Made by a program: the position numbers and the translations under genes. DNA of 64,000 nt from the NCBI GenBank assembly GCA_021773115.1, contig JAJFKS010000006.1:186001-250000 (forward strand). Reading direction: 5' to 3'. Below the pieces are notes generated by a model. That model worked only from the letters and a program-made list of their open reading frames with translations. It was not told where the DNA came from and made no database searches. Source of the DNA: Woeseiaceae bacterium. Its GTDB lineage: Bacteria > Pseudomonadota > Gammaproteobacteria > Steroidobacterales > Woeseiaceae. This document shows, in pieces, positions 46,601-55,912 of the stretch (the first letter of the stretch is position 1; every line of letters starts with the position of its first letter).

Positions 46601-46770
46601 ATACCGGGCTTGCCATTCGCCGTCGGCGGACCTTCGTTAAAACTAAACTGTGGATTTCCCTCAGTCTGGTCGAGTGTTTTCTGGAACACATCGTGCTCAC
46701 GCCAGAACTCCAGCACCTCGGTCTCCAGTGCCGGCCCATCGTATCGACCTTGAACTTCTTTAAATGACAA
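43639..46770 (-). CDS. ileS: Isoleucyl-tRNA synthetase, type 2 (eukaryotic-like)
   Basis: 1043 residues, about 100 longer than the usual proteobacterial IleS. The HIGH-equivalent is PTANGKPGIHHVLAR near residue 58, and KMSKS (KKMSKSVGN) is near residue 593. Length and motif style place it in the eukaryotic-like IleS2 group, known for mupirocin tolerance. It starts with TTG at 46770 behind GGAG; an in-frame TAG lies two codons earlier. It is preceded by a T-box leader and a 35-bp hairpin, suggesting it came by transfer together with its regulation (inference). Confidence 0.93.
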   Translation of the reverse strand: MSFKEVQGRYDGPALETEVLEFWREHDVFQKTLDQTEGNPQFSFNEGPPTANGKPGIHHVLARSFKDIFPRYKTMQGFHVPRKAGWDTHGLPVEHEVEKELGIFDKKEIEEKVGIAEFTKRCRDSVMRYIGDWEKMTQRMGFWVNLDEAYYTLDNSYIESVWNLLKKIWDKKLIYQGYKVVPYDPRIGATLSSHELALGYKDVEDPSITVRFQLQGEVDTYFLVWTTTPWTLPSNLALAVGNDINYSFCESEGQTLIVAEALREAVFRDVEHKVLKTVQGSRLVGTRYVQLFNYLEIDAPNAFQVFAADFVSTESGTGIVHTAPAYGVDDLALGQANDLPVVHGVGLDGHFVDEVEPVKGLFFKDADKPLIRILKERGMMFRSERYLHSYPFGWRTGDPILYYAKNAWYIRTSDFRERMSELNQTINWVPEHIKDGRFGNWLENNVDWALSRERFWGTPLPVWTDGEGEFHCIGSVGELEDLTGRALSDLDLHRPAVDDVTFEKDGKTWTRVPEVIDCWFDSGAMSYAQWHYPFENRDKFEQHFPADYICEAIDQTRGWFYTLHAIATLVSDSVAYKNCICLNLIVDKDGKKMSKSVGNIINPYDVFDTVGADALRWYFLARLSPDVAKRVSVEIVADVASSFINTFWNTYGFFVLYARLDEVDLSHQIKPENRPEIDRWALALLHKTISTVTESLDNFDAKTAGEALESFVDQLSNWYVRRNRRRFWKSTDAEDTQAAYLTLYECLNAAHKLMAPFVPFLAENVYQNLVRSVDADAPESVHMADWPKADPAWQNDALLFDIDVVQKVVGLARAARGQSGVRTRQPLSRLLLRAPSDAAANALNSHQDQILDELNVKAVEFIARDAGLVSYRIKPNLPRIGKQYGKLIPVIRKALEDADGAVIASAAAAGENFDIDVNGQTITLTGEDVLIETSSAEGFACAEDSGYLTALDTTLNDELINEGFARELVRSIQDARKLAGLEVSDRITLGVSGSTAVEQAIKEHRDYIMSETLAIEWALGQSNPLFSTERTLGDERWSIEISR

Positions 46771-46793
46771 AACCTAAACTCCAATTACAACAA

Positions 46794-46867
46794 CGCCCTG
46801 GCAATTAAGGTGGCAGTCACCCTAACTCATCGGAGTTAGGGTGACTGCCACCTTAATTGCCAGGGCG
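46794..46867. repeat. Perfect 35-bp hairpin containing the dispersed palindromic repeat
   Basis: Left arm 46794-46828 and right arm 46833-46867 pair without mismatch around a four-base loop (ATCG). The inner part is the same AAGGTGGCAGTCACC unit seen at 21579-21663. On the ileS transcript it lies between the T-box motif and the ribosome binding site. No U-tract follows, so Rho-independent termination is uncertain. Confidence 0.93.
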
Positions 46868-47095
46868 AAAATTCTTCGCGGTACCACCCGGTTTCACGGC
46901 TTGATGCCGCCTCATGAACTGGCCTCAGCCAATTCGACACTCGTATCGTGAGTCAGTCGTCCTACCCTACTCAGACCAAGCTTTCAGGCGGCAACTCCAG
47001 GGTGATGTTCAGCAACGTCAGACCCGGAGCTCTCACTCTCCTCCGGTCGCTTGAGTCTGATTGGGCTGCATACTCGTCCCTTTCAACGTCTTGTC
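46868..47095 (-). ncRNA. T-box riboswitch leader of ileS
   Basis: Reading on the minus strand: the Stem I S-turn motif AGTA (47074-47071) in GGGACGAGTA, a nested stem (CAGC/GCTG, CAGAC/GTCTG, CCGGAG/CTCCGG), then GAACATCACC with the specifier ATC (47006-47004), the Ile codon. A Stem III-like hairpin (CGGC/GCCG) precedes the conserved T-box GGGTGGTACCGCG (46889-46877), whose TGGT would pair with the ACCA end of tRNA-Ile. All key elements agree with Ile sensing of uncharged tRNA. Whether it controls termination or translation is not clear because the downstream hairpin is unusual. Confidence 0.92.
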
Positions 47096-47140
47096 GAGGA
47101 AACTAGCGTCCAAACCACGAAAACACAAGTAAAATTGCAT

Positions 47141-47485
47141 TCAGAGTTCCGCCAGTTCGGCACAGTCTATGCACTGTGTCGCGGTCGGATCGAACGCCAT
47201 GCGTTTCGGGTTGATGGGTTCGTCGCAACTGCGGCAAATGCCGAAGCCACCGTCATCAAGTCGTTTCAGCGCGGCGTCAATTTTTCTTATGGTCGCCTCG
47301 CGCCGCAGGCTGGAAGCTTGCGCCATGGCCTGCGCCTGCATCGCGTCCATGCGTGACAGCCGCCCGACTTTAGACTGATCGAGCTCGACAACCGCTGATG
47401 AATCCTCGCTGCTGGCGGCAATGGAGAGCAACTCGCCTTTCAGGGTGAGTAGTCTTTCCCGCATCTCATCGGCAATCTTGCTCAA
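47141..47485 (-). CDS. TraR/DksA family zinc-finger protein
   Basis: 114 residues. C-terminal zinc finger ICRSCDEPINPKRMAFDPTATQCIDC (CxxC...CxxC) and a coiled-coil N-terminal half. Shorter than DksA (about 150) and without the full DksA tip, so a DksA-like regulator of RNA polymerase rather than DksA itself. Start TTG at 47485 overlaps the stop of the upstream gene (TTGA); ATG at 47464 is an alternative. Confidence 0.85.
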   Translation of the reverse strand: MSKIADEMRERLLTLKGELLSIAASSEDSSAVVELDQSKVGRLSRMDAMQAQAMAQASSLRREATIRKIDAALKRLDDGGFGICRSCDEPINPKRMAFDPTATQCIDCAELAEL

Positions 47486-48084
47486 TCTTTATTGCCTTTG
47501 GCGAAGTCAATCGCATCTTCGAGGCGGTCATCGCCCCAAAACAATTCATCGCCGTCGACAATAAACGACGGCGCGCCGAAAATCCCCAACGAGCGCGCTT
47601 CGTTGGTTGCCTCTTCGTAAGCCTCGCGATTGTCATCAGCATTCGCCAGTACCATGACGCGCTCGGCGTCCTGCCCGGCTACTTCCAGACTCTGAACCAG
47701 ATTGTCCTCATCACCCGCCGGAACGCCTTCCTGTATCCATAACGCATACGCGGCGCGGACGTAATCCTCACACCAGCCTTCCTGCTCACCAATGATCGCA
47801 ACACGATTCGCCCGATCGAAGTTTTCCAGTGGATAGCTCACCGGAAATCGCGCAGGGAGCTGGTAACGGGCAGCACGCCGTTGCAAGTCGCGCCACATGT
47901 ACTTTTCTTTGGCGGGTTTGCCCTTGAACGGCACATTGTTCATTTCCAGCATTAACGCACGAACACTGAAAGGCCGCCAATTAAAGCGAACGCCAAATTG
48001 CTGCTCGATTCCACGCAGCCGCATTACCGTCAGATAGGTATAGGTGCTGCCGATCGAAAACCAAAAATCAATTCTTTTCATCAT
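47482..48084 (-). CDS. 2-hydroxychromene-2-carboxylate isomerase-like (DsbA fold)
   Basis: 200 residues of the DSBA-like/HCCA isomerase family: IDFWFSIGSTYTYLTVMRL at the N-terminus and GIFGAPSFIVDGDELFWGDDRLE near the C-terminus. These use glutathione with aromatic or other substrates. No CxxC, as normal for the family. Overlaps plsC-like (17 bases) and the dksA-like gene, so all three form one unit. Confidence 0.9.
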   Translation of the reverse strand: MMKRIDFWFSIGSTYTYLTVMRLRGIEQQFGVRFNWRPFSVRALMLEMNNVPFKGKPAKEKYMWRDLQRRAARYQLPARFPVSYPLENFDRANRVAIIGEQEGWCEDYVRAAYALWIQEGVPAGDEDNLVQSLEVAGQDAERVMVLANADDNREAYEEATNEARSLGIFGAPSFIVDGDELFWGDDRLEDAIDFAKGNKD

Positions 48085-49447
48085 CGTCTTCCGATCGTGC
48101 GAGTTCGTCGTGCGTAAATATTCTGGGTCTGTCCGGGTCCGCGAATTTGTCCGCCAGTTGTCTGACTGTTACGACCAGTCGCGTACGAATTGTCCGCAAG
48201 TCATCAATTTCGGCGCGCAGTCGAGTCCGGCGCAATAGTGACACCATCGATGCCAACAAGGTGGCCTGGGCCTCGATGAGCCACAATGATGTGGAAAAAC
48301 TGATCGCGAATACGACAACAGCAAAAATCCCCCAGGCAAGCCCGAACCAGTTACCGATAAAAAACGCCGCCACCAGGTACAGCATTGGCAGGATTGCCAC
48401 CGCCGCGAAAACCTTGAGTGTTGCGACGTCATCCGTTTCATAACTGAATCGCTCGCCAACCACTGCTGCAATCCATCCGACCGGCAAGTGCAACAGCAGG
48501 CCGGGGATTGCGACAGGCAACATCATCATCGCCAGCAGCGAGCGACCCATCAGCCGTCGGAAAGCCTTGCCCACGGAGATCTTCTGTCGCATTTGGTAGT
48601 CCTTCAGGCCCAGCGCCTCCAGCCGCGACTGGTAGTCTTCGATTTCCTTTCGAAATGCGACCATCTCGGGCTCATGCCCCGATTTTTCCCAGGTCTCGAC
48701 GAATCGGCGATTGAGCTCGACGTAGGTCGATGGCGTCAAGTGTGCGGTTGCTGGCTTGTACAGTCGGCGTGCGGTCTGGATAAAGCGCAATGTGCTCCAG
48801 TCAGGCGCATTCAACGTCACGGCCTTCAGTGAATTCGCAAGATAATTGGTGAGTTCAAGAACCGCACCGCGTTCGTCGGCGATAAATTTTTCGATCCAGG
48901 CCTCGTCGATGACGATGGGTTCGCCGAATTCGATCAGCACCTGGCTTCGAAACCGGTCCCGGTGTATGTAATTCAGCCCGCAGGGTATTATCGTAACCGT
49001 CACCTTGCCGCGCGCGGCCACGCTCAGAGCGATTCGCGCCGTCCCCGTCTTAAGCTTGACGAGTTGCGATTCCGTATGACTGATGCCTTCGGGAAAGACG
49101 CCGATGCAATTGCCGGCTTCGATAACACCGTACAAGCGATTGAATGCACCGCTATTGTCAACCTGTCCATCGTGATCCTCTTTTCGATAAACAGGCACCG
49201 CACCGGAGGCATCCAGCATTCTTCCCAGCAGCGGGTACTTCCAGAGCTTCGAGTTGGCAATAAAGTGCAATGGCCAGCGGCCGCAGCGCGCGGTCAACAA
49301 CCAGCCGTCCATTAGCGCGTTCGGGTGATTGCCGGCAAAAATGACCGGCCCGTCGGCAGGAATTTTCTCGTCGCCGACCACATCGATTCGCCGAAAGAAC
49401 GTATTGGTGATCAGGTGCACCATCGAATTGATGAAGTGCTGGAACAT
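48068..49447 (-). CDS. 1-acyl-sn-glycerol-3-phosphate acyltransferase-like protein
   Basis: 459 residues. PlsC acyltransferase motifs: NHPNALMD (the NHx4D variant), a later VPVYRKED, and FPEGISHTE. The C-terminal half adds two or three TM helices (about residues 310-400), an extended form found in several bacteria. It likely acylates a glycerolipid at the inner membrane. First gene in the unit, divergent from the epoxide hydrolase gene. Confidence 0.88.
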   Translation of the reverse strand: MFQHFINSMVHLITNTFFRRIDVVGDEKIPADGPVIFAGNHPNALMDGWLLTARCGRWPLHFIANSKLWKYPLLGRMLDASGAVPVYRKEDHDGQVDNSGAFNRLYGVIEAGNCIGVFPEGISHTESQLVKLKTGTARIALSVAARGKVTVTIIPCGLNYIHRDRFRSQVLIEFGEPIVIDEAWIEKFIADERGAVLELTNYLANSLKAVTLNAPDWSTLRFIQTARRLYKPATAHLTPSTYVELNRRFVETWEKSGHEPEMVAFRKEIEDYQSRLEALGLKDYQMRQKISVGKAFRRLMGRSLLAMMMLPVAIPGLLLHLPVGWIAAVVGERFSYETDDVATLKVFAAVAILPMLYLVAAFFIGNWFGLAWGIFAVVVFAISFSTSLWLIEAQATLLASMVSLLRRTRLRAEIDDLRTIRTRLVVTVRQLADKFADPDRPRIFTHDELARSEDDDEKN

Positions 49448-49499
49448 TGTTTGAGTCCGCGTCTGCGTCGGGTGAGCTCACTTTGCGATTGCCGGCGCT

Positions 49500-50462
49500 T
49501 TGCTGTCAAATACACCGGTGTTCCCTGACGCCAAATTTATCCAGTCAAACGGTATCCGCATGGCCGTCTACCAGCAGGGTGAAGGCCCGGCGGTCATTAT
49601 GGTGCACGGCTTCCCGGAACTCGCCTTCTCCTGGCGTCACCAGATGCCTGCGCTTGCGAAGGCAGGCTTCCGGGCGATCGCGCCCGACATGCGGGGTTAT
49701 GGGCAGTCCGACTGCCCTGAGTCGGTCACCGCGTATCGCATGGCTGATCTCGTCGGCGATCTGGAGGGCCTGCTCGACACCCTGGAACTCGAGCGCGCGA
49801 CATTTGTGGGACATGACTGGGGAGCCCTGATTGTCTGGCATCTTGCAATGCTCGCGCCAGACCGGGTCGAAAAACTGATTGCGCTCAATATCCCGCATCT
49901 TCCTCGGCCGCCCGTCGACTCCGTCGAAATTATGCGACACAAATTTGGCGATGATTTTTACATCGTAAACTTTCAGGACTCGACTGAGGCTGACCGGGCT
50001 TTTGCCGCTGACCCGGCACACTTTTTCACAATGCTGATGCGGAAGAACCAGATACGCCGTGCACAATTTGAACAGCTGCCGCGTTCTATGAAAACGCTCA
50101 GCCTGTTAAAGACCATGAAACGCGACGAATCAGGCGGCGACGCACTGCTCGATGATGCAGAACTCGCTTACTTCACTAACGCGTTTGAGCACACGGGATT
50201 CACGGGCCCAATCAACTGGTATCGAAACTGGACACAGAATTGGCAGTCAATGGAGGGGGTCGAGCAGCGCATCGATATTCCGACGCTGTTTATCGGCGCC
50301 GTCGATGACGTTGTAATTGCTCCGGAGCAGATCGAAGCCATGAAACCCCTGGTCAGGAACCTGCGTATCGAAATGCTGGAGCCTTGTGGGCACTGGACCC
50401 AACAGGAGCGCCCTGACGACGTCAATCGCATCATTATTGACTGGTTGCGCGACCTCACTTGA
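49500..50462 (+). CDS. Alpha/beta hydrolase, epoxide hydrolase-like
   Basis: 320 residues. HGFPELAFSWRHQMP and nucleophile GHDWGALI (Asp) are diagnostic of the soluble epoxide hydrolase group; His is in PCGHWTQQERP. Start TTG at 49500 chosen for length; a GTG at 49518 is also possible, and neither has a clear ribosome binding site. Probably hydrolyses epoxides of hydrophobic compounds. Confidence 0.85.
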   Translation: MLSNTPVFPDAKFIQSNGIRMAVYQQGEGPAVIMVHGFPELAFSWRHQMPALAKAGFRAIAPDMRGYGQSDCPESVTAYRMADLVGDLEGLLDTLELERATFVGHDWGALIVWHLAMLAPDRVEKLIALNIPHLPRPPVDSVEIMRHKFGDDFYIVNFQDSTEADRAFAADPAHFFTMLMRKNQIRRAQFEQLPRSMKTLSLLKTMKRDESGGDALLDDAELAYFTNAFEHTGFTGPINWYRNWTQNWQSMEGVEQRIDIPTLFIGAVDDVVIAPEQIEAMKPLVRNLRIEMLEPCGHWTQQERPDDVNRIIIDWLRDLT

Positions 50463-50915
50463 ATGGCGATCCCATTTTTGTGGCGTCGACAGGCGAACTG
50501 CCACGGTAAAAAATTCAAAATACGCCCTTCTTCGTCAATTCTGCTTTTATTTAGCGCTATTGTCTGGAATAAAGCCCAAAAATACGAACAGTGCTCTCCA
50601 TATCCACCGCTGCGTCTGCCCTCTGTAACGCAGCATTTTTTGCGTAATTTTTAAGACAATTGCGTTATTTTACGATTTTTTTGATCTTAGAAGCGTACTT
50701 TCGACGATCATAATGGATTCAGGACACTGCCGAACGACAAGCGCCGGCGAACAGGCGGTGCTGGTGTAGCGGGCCTTCAGGTATTTATGTCTCTATTTTC
50801 GGTTTAAGTTCGCGATTATTACTAATTTAGTCGTTATCTTCTAAAAACTAGACCGATCATGACTATTCGGTATTGTTCGTGCCTGGGGCTGCCCGTAGCC
50901 ACAAGTATTCCCGGT
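50463..50915. other. AT-rich intergenic region
   Basis: About 450 bases, much lower in GC than the neighbours, with many A/T runs. A weak hairpin (arms 50628-50632 and 50641-50645) followed by T-runs could terminate the epoxide hydrolase transcript. I see no credible coding frame, RNA gene or mobile element. Confidence 0.6.
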
Positions 50916-51305
50916 TTAGTCAATTTTTGCCGATTTTAGGCGCTTTACTGCTCTAAACCAGGCGCAATACGCAACACTACCGGAAATCAGGAAATTAAAT
51001 ATCTCTTGCGTCGTGACAATATCGCGGCCACTTTCCAGCACGTCGCCAGTGACCGCCATCACGCGCATGCCCATAGCCAGGATCAGTGCAACGATAGCGG
51101 CCAGAGATTCTGCCGCGCTGACAAACGCCTGCCAGGCGGGGCGCCAGATCATAACGGCGAGACAGGCAAAGCACGCGGCGTAGTACAGCAGTCGTGCCAG
51201 CGGCCAGCCGTCCAGGAACGCGATTCGCACATTAATGCCGAAATAGTAGTCGGCAATCAGGAATACGAGTGTCGCGGCGTAGTAAAAGGTGAATAGCCTG
51301 TGCAT
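50916..51305 (-). CDS. Small hypothetical membrane protein
   Basis: 129 residues with three or four hydrophobic segments (TLVFLIADYYF, LYYAACFACLAVMIW, LAAIVALILAMGMRVM, FLISGSVAYCAWF) and a basic C-terminal end. Family not recognised. Divergent from msrP. Confidence 0.7.
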   Translation of the reverse strand: MHRLFTFYYAATLVFLIADYYFGINVRIAFLDGWPLARLLYYAACFACLAVMIWRPAWQAFVSAAESLAAIVALILAMGMRVMAVTGDVLESGRDIVTTQEIFNFLISGSVAYCAWFRAVKRLKSAKID

Positions 51306-51391
51306 GGCTCAAGGATTGCGCGGAATGCAGAAGGTTGCAATAAAGGGGCTTTGGACTGGGTCTATTGGGGAAACGTCATGGGAGAACGTGC

Positions 51392-52351
51392 GTGCTAATC
51401 AGGAAAACCGCCGATATTCGGCCTTCGGAAATCACTAGTGAAACCAATTACTTGAACCGGCGCGACTTCATTCGCGCGGGTGCGATTGCCGGTGGGTCGT
51501 TAATTGCTGCGTCGGCTGGAGCGGCGGTCATTCCGGACACACGGCAGGCAAAGCTTTCTGGCATCAGTAAGAGCCCGTTCAGCACAGATGAGGCGCCCAA
51601 CAGCTTCGAAGACATCTCCACCTACAACAATTTCTATGAGTTTGGCACCGGCAAGGCAGATCCGTTCCGGAATGCACAGGACTTCAAGCCGCGTCCGTGG
51701 ACCATCGAAGTCAGTGGCTTCGCCGAGAAAACGGGCACCTTCGATTTCGACGATTTCATGAAACCGTTTGATCTCGAGGAACGTATTTACCGCATGCGCT
51801 GTGTCGAGGCCTGGTCGATGGTTATCCCATGGGTCGGTATTTCACTCGCCGAGGTGGTCAAGTACTTCCGGCCGACCTCCAAGGCAAAATATGTCGCCTT
51901 TGAAACATTGAACGACAAAGAGCAAATGCCCGGCATTCGTCGTCGCTCGTTAGACTGGCCGTATCGCGAAGGCCTAACGATCGAAGAGGCGACCAATCCG
52001 TTGTCGATCTTAGCCGTTGGTATTTACGGCAATTCGATCCCGAATCAGAACGGCGCACCGATTCGATTGGTCACGCCCTGGAAATACGGTTTCAAGGGAA
52101 TCAAGAGCATCGTCAAGATCAACTTCACGTCGTCGCGCCCCCGCACCAGCTGGAATATGGCAGCAGCAAATGAATATGGTTTCTATGCCAACGTGAATCC
52201 GGAAGTGAGCCATCCACGATGGAGCCAGGCCCGTGAACGCCGCATCGGTGCCGGCCTGTTTGCCGATAAACAGGAGACCCTGATGTTTAATGGCTATGGC
52301 GAGCAGGTCGCGCATTTGTATAAAGGTCTCGACCTTCGCCGCAATTTCTAG
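51392..52351 (+). CDS. msrP: Protein-methionine-sulfoxide reductase catalytic subunit MsrP
   Basis: 319 residues. Starts at GTG 51392 (GGGAG seven bases upstream), giving the family N-terminus [15 protein letters not shown]; Tat motif NRRDFIRAG follows. The molybdopterin Cys is in [13 protein letters not shown], and [18 protein letters not shown] is conserved. A periplasmic molybdoenzyme repairing oxidised methionine in envelope proteins; pairs with MsrQ directly downstream. Confidence 0.95.
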   Translation: MLIRKTADIRPSEITSETNYLNRRDFIRAGAIAGGSLIAASAGAAVIPDTRQAKLSGISKSPFSTDEAPNSFEDISTYNNFYEFGTGKADPFRNAQDFKPRPWTIEVSGFAEKTGTFDFDDFMKPFDLEERIYRMRCVEAWSMVIPWVGISLAEVVKYFRPTSKAKYVAFETLNDKEQMPGIRRRSLDWPYREGLTIEEATNPLSILAVGIYGNSIPNQNGAPIRLVTPWKYGFKGIKSIVKINFTSSRPRTSWNMAAANEYGFYANVNPEVSHPRWSQARERRIGAGLFADKQETLMFNGYGEQVAHLYKGLDLRRNF

Positions 52352-52357
52352 GCCGAC

Positions 52358-52999
52358 GTGAATACGCTGCAACAAATCCGGTTTATCTGGAAGCCCTTCA
52401 TATTTCTGCTGTGCCTGGTGCCAGCAACGATGGTTGTTACTGACGTATTCGGACTAACGGGCAGCCTGGGTGCCAACCCGGTTGAAGCCATACTCGACCG
52501 CTTCGGAAACTGGGGCCTGCGCTTCATCATGATAACGCTGGCGATTACGCCATTGCGCCGCATGACTGGCTGGAACTGGCTGTCACGATATCGGCGCATG
52601 ATTGGGCTGTTTACGTTCTTCTACATTGCCATGCATTTCACGACCTGGTTCGTACTCGACCGTGACATGCTACTGAGTGAAGTCGTCGAGGACCTGACGA
52701 AACGCCCATTCATCCTGGTTGGGTTTACGGCCCTGCTGATCCTGACAGCACTCGCCATCACATCCTTCACCGCGATCCGCCGACGCATGGGTCGTCGCTG
52801 GCAAATCCTGCACAATGCTGTCTATATCGTGGGCATCCTCGGCGTCTGGCACTACTGGTGGCAAGTCAAGAAAGACATCACCGAACCGCTGATTTACGCA
52901 GCCGTACTGGCAACGCTCCTCGGCGCGAGAATTATTTGGCGCCTGGCGCGTAGAAGAAAACAGCGTCGAGCGGCTCTCCAAGCGCAAGTGCAATCTTGA
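52358..52999 (+). CDS. msrQ: MsrQ haem b membrane subunit
   Basis: 213 residues with about six TM helices and the conserved histidines (IAMHFTTWF, ILHNAVYIVGILGVWHYWW) that bind haem b. Start GTG at 52358, six bases after msrP. It passes electrons from the quinone pool to MsrP. Its last 68 bases overlap the convergent XRE regulator gene. Confidence 0.93.
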   Translation: MNTLQQIRFIWKPFIFLLCLVPATMVVTDVFGLTGSLGANPVEAILDRFGNWGLRFIMITLAITPLRRMTGWNWLSRYRRMIGLFTFFYIAMHFTTWFVLDRDMLLSEVVEDLTKRPFILVGFTALLILTALAITSFTAIRRRMGRRWQILHNAVYIVGILGVWHYWWQVKKDITEPLIYAAVLATLLGARIIWRLARRRKQRRAALQAQVQS

Positions 53000-53153
53000 A
53001 TGCGACCTCGAGCGACGGCGAATATTTTTCTTTCTCGATCGCAACGATTGTTTGACGCGTAACTCCAACCTGCTCGGCAAGTTTTTGCTGCGTCATTTCA
53101 TCGCGGGCAAATCGCAACTTGCGAATATGATTTCGAACCTGGGTTGCTGCCAT
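52932..53153 (-). CDS. Small XRE family HTH regulator
   Basis: 73 residues, nearly all a helix-turn-helix domain (MTQQKLAEQVGVTRQTIVAIEKEKYSPSLEVAFKIALALGEPLDAVF). Its ATG overlaps the stop of the DUF gene by one base. Short YgzD-like XRE regulators usually act on their own operon; a matching palindrome sits in the operon promoter (53634-53651). The 3' end overlaps msrQ by 68 bases. Confidence 0.9.
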   Translation of the reverse strand: MAATQVRNHIRKLRFARDEMTQQKLAEQVGVTRQTIVAIEKEKYSPSLEVAFKIALALGEPLDAVFFYAPGAK

Positions 53154-53596
53154 TAGTTACCGACTCGGTAGTAGCCGATCACTGCTAACAGCTTCACCAC
53201 TTCAGAAGCTGTTAGTGCAGCCAGGATCCAGACGGCGACCATTAACACGCTGGGCTCACCAAGCTCCGGCATCGCGGTCGTCGCTATGATTCGCCCGACA
53301 ATCCAGAATAATATGAACCCCAGCACAAAACCGGCTAGCCGTTCGGCCTTCAGATCGATAAGTTTGTCACGCTCGTCCTCGCCTGCCTCTCTCGGCGATA
53401 CAGCGGCAATAATCACGTGGTAGATGATCTCGATAACGACCAGGGCAATGACGCCGGCGATACTCAGGCCGATCAATCGCCAGCTACCGGCGGCACTATC
53501 GACGGCATCAATCGCTTGCGGAAAGTAATAGACTGAAACCACGACAATGCCCAGCAATAGGCCCCAGGTACTTTTCTCTTTAGATGTTAGATCCAT
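53153..53596 (-). CDS. Hypothetical four-TM membrane protein (partner of XRE regulator)
   Basis: 147 residues with four hydrophobic helices and a charged cytoplasmic loop (SPREAGEDERDKLIDLKAERLAG), resembling DUF2178-like proteins that pair with small XRE regulators. ATG preceded by GGGCGGGAA. The function is unknown; coupling suggests the regulator controls its level. Confidence 0.75.
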   Translation of the reverse strand: MDLTSKEKSTWGLLLGIVVVSVYYFPQAIDAVDSAAGSWRLIGLSIAGVIALVVIEIIYHVIIAAVSPREAGEDERDKLIDLKAERLAGFVLGFILFWIVGRIIATTAMPELGEPSVLMVAVWILAALTASEVVKLLAVIGYYRVGN

Positions 53597-53631
53597 TTCC
53601 CGCCCTCAATCTCACAATTAACTCAGATTGA

Positions 53632-53660
53632 AATGTATATAAACCTATACAGTTTGTCAA
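53632..53660 (-). promoter_or_regulatory. Promoter with palindromic operator for the XRE operon
   Basis: On the minus strand TTGACA (53660-53655), a 17-base spacer and TACATT form a near-consensus sigma-70 promoter. A perfect inverted repeat TGTATA-N6-TATACA (53634-53651) lies in the spacer and -10 region, a position suited to repression by the small XRE protein encoded in the same operon. Confidence 0.65.
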
Positions 53661-53681
53661 AGATTTTTTACATCTTTGATC

Positions 53682-53707
53682 CAAGAAAACCCGGCCGAAG
53701 CCGGGCT
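53682..53707 (-). terminator. Rho-independent terminator of groESL
   Basis: Minus strand: CCCGGC (53705-53700), TTCG loop, GCCGGG (53695-53690), then TTTTCTT. A strong GC stem with a UUCG tetraloop 27 bases after the groL stop. Confidence 0.92.
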
Positions 53708-53733
53708 CTCCTGTACTCAGGGTAGCGAACAAC

Positions 53734-55681
<1,948 letters not shown>

Positions 55682-55747
55682 GGTGCTTATCTCCTGTAAA
55701 TTGTTAATTTATAACCATTTTTAGGTGGTTGGAGCAGCCGGTGTTTG

Positions 55748-55801
55748 TTAGCACTCGGTCGCTGCGAGTGCTAATAATAGGCATCGTGCCGTAAAATTCA
55801 A
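55748..55801 (-). promoter_or_regulatory. CIRCE operator and groES promoter
   Basis: TTAGCACTC (55748-55756), nine-base spacer, GAGTGCTAA (55766-55774) matches the CIRCE consensus perfectly, so the repressor HrcA should control groESL. On the minus strand TTGAAT (55801-55796), 16 bases and TATTAT (55779-55774) form the promoter, with CIRCE starting at the -10 box and covering the transcription start. Confidence 0.95.
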
Positions 55802-55912
55802 GCGCCAAAATCCGACAGGTGCCCATGACTGGGGCCGCCAATGGCGTAACATTCGCGTTTGTGTGCCGGTCCGTATTGGTTGGCCAACGCATATTCACCC
55901 GAGAAGGGCTCT

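Noticed and set aside
47100..47140. Separate promoter for ileS just after the DksA-like gene
   Set aside because: No -35/-10 pair with acceptable spacing was found, so the transcription start of the T-box leader is left open.
50463..50915. Short frames in the AT-rich gap after the epoxide hydrolase gene
   Set aside because: They have no ribosome binding site or recognisable product and overlap the neighbouring gene end.
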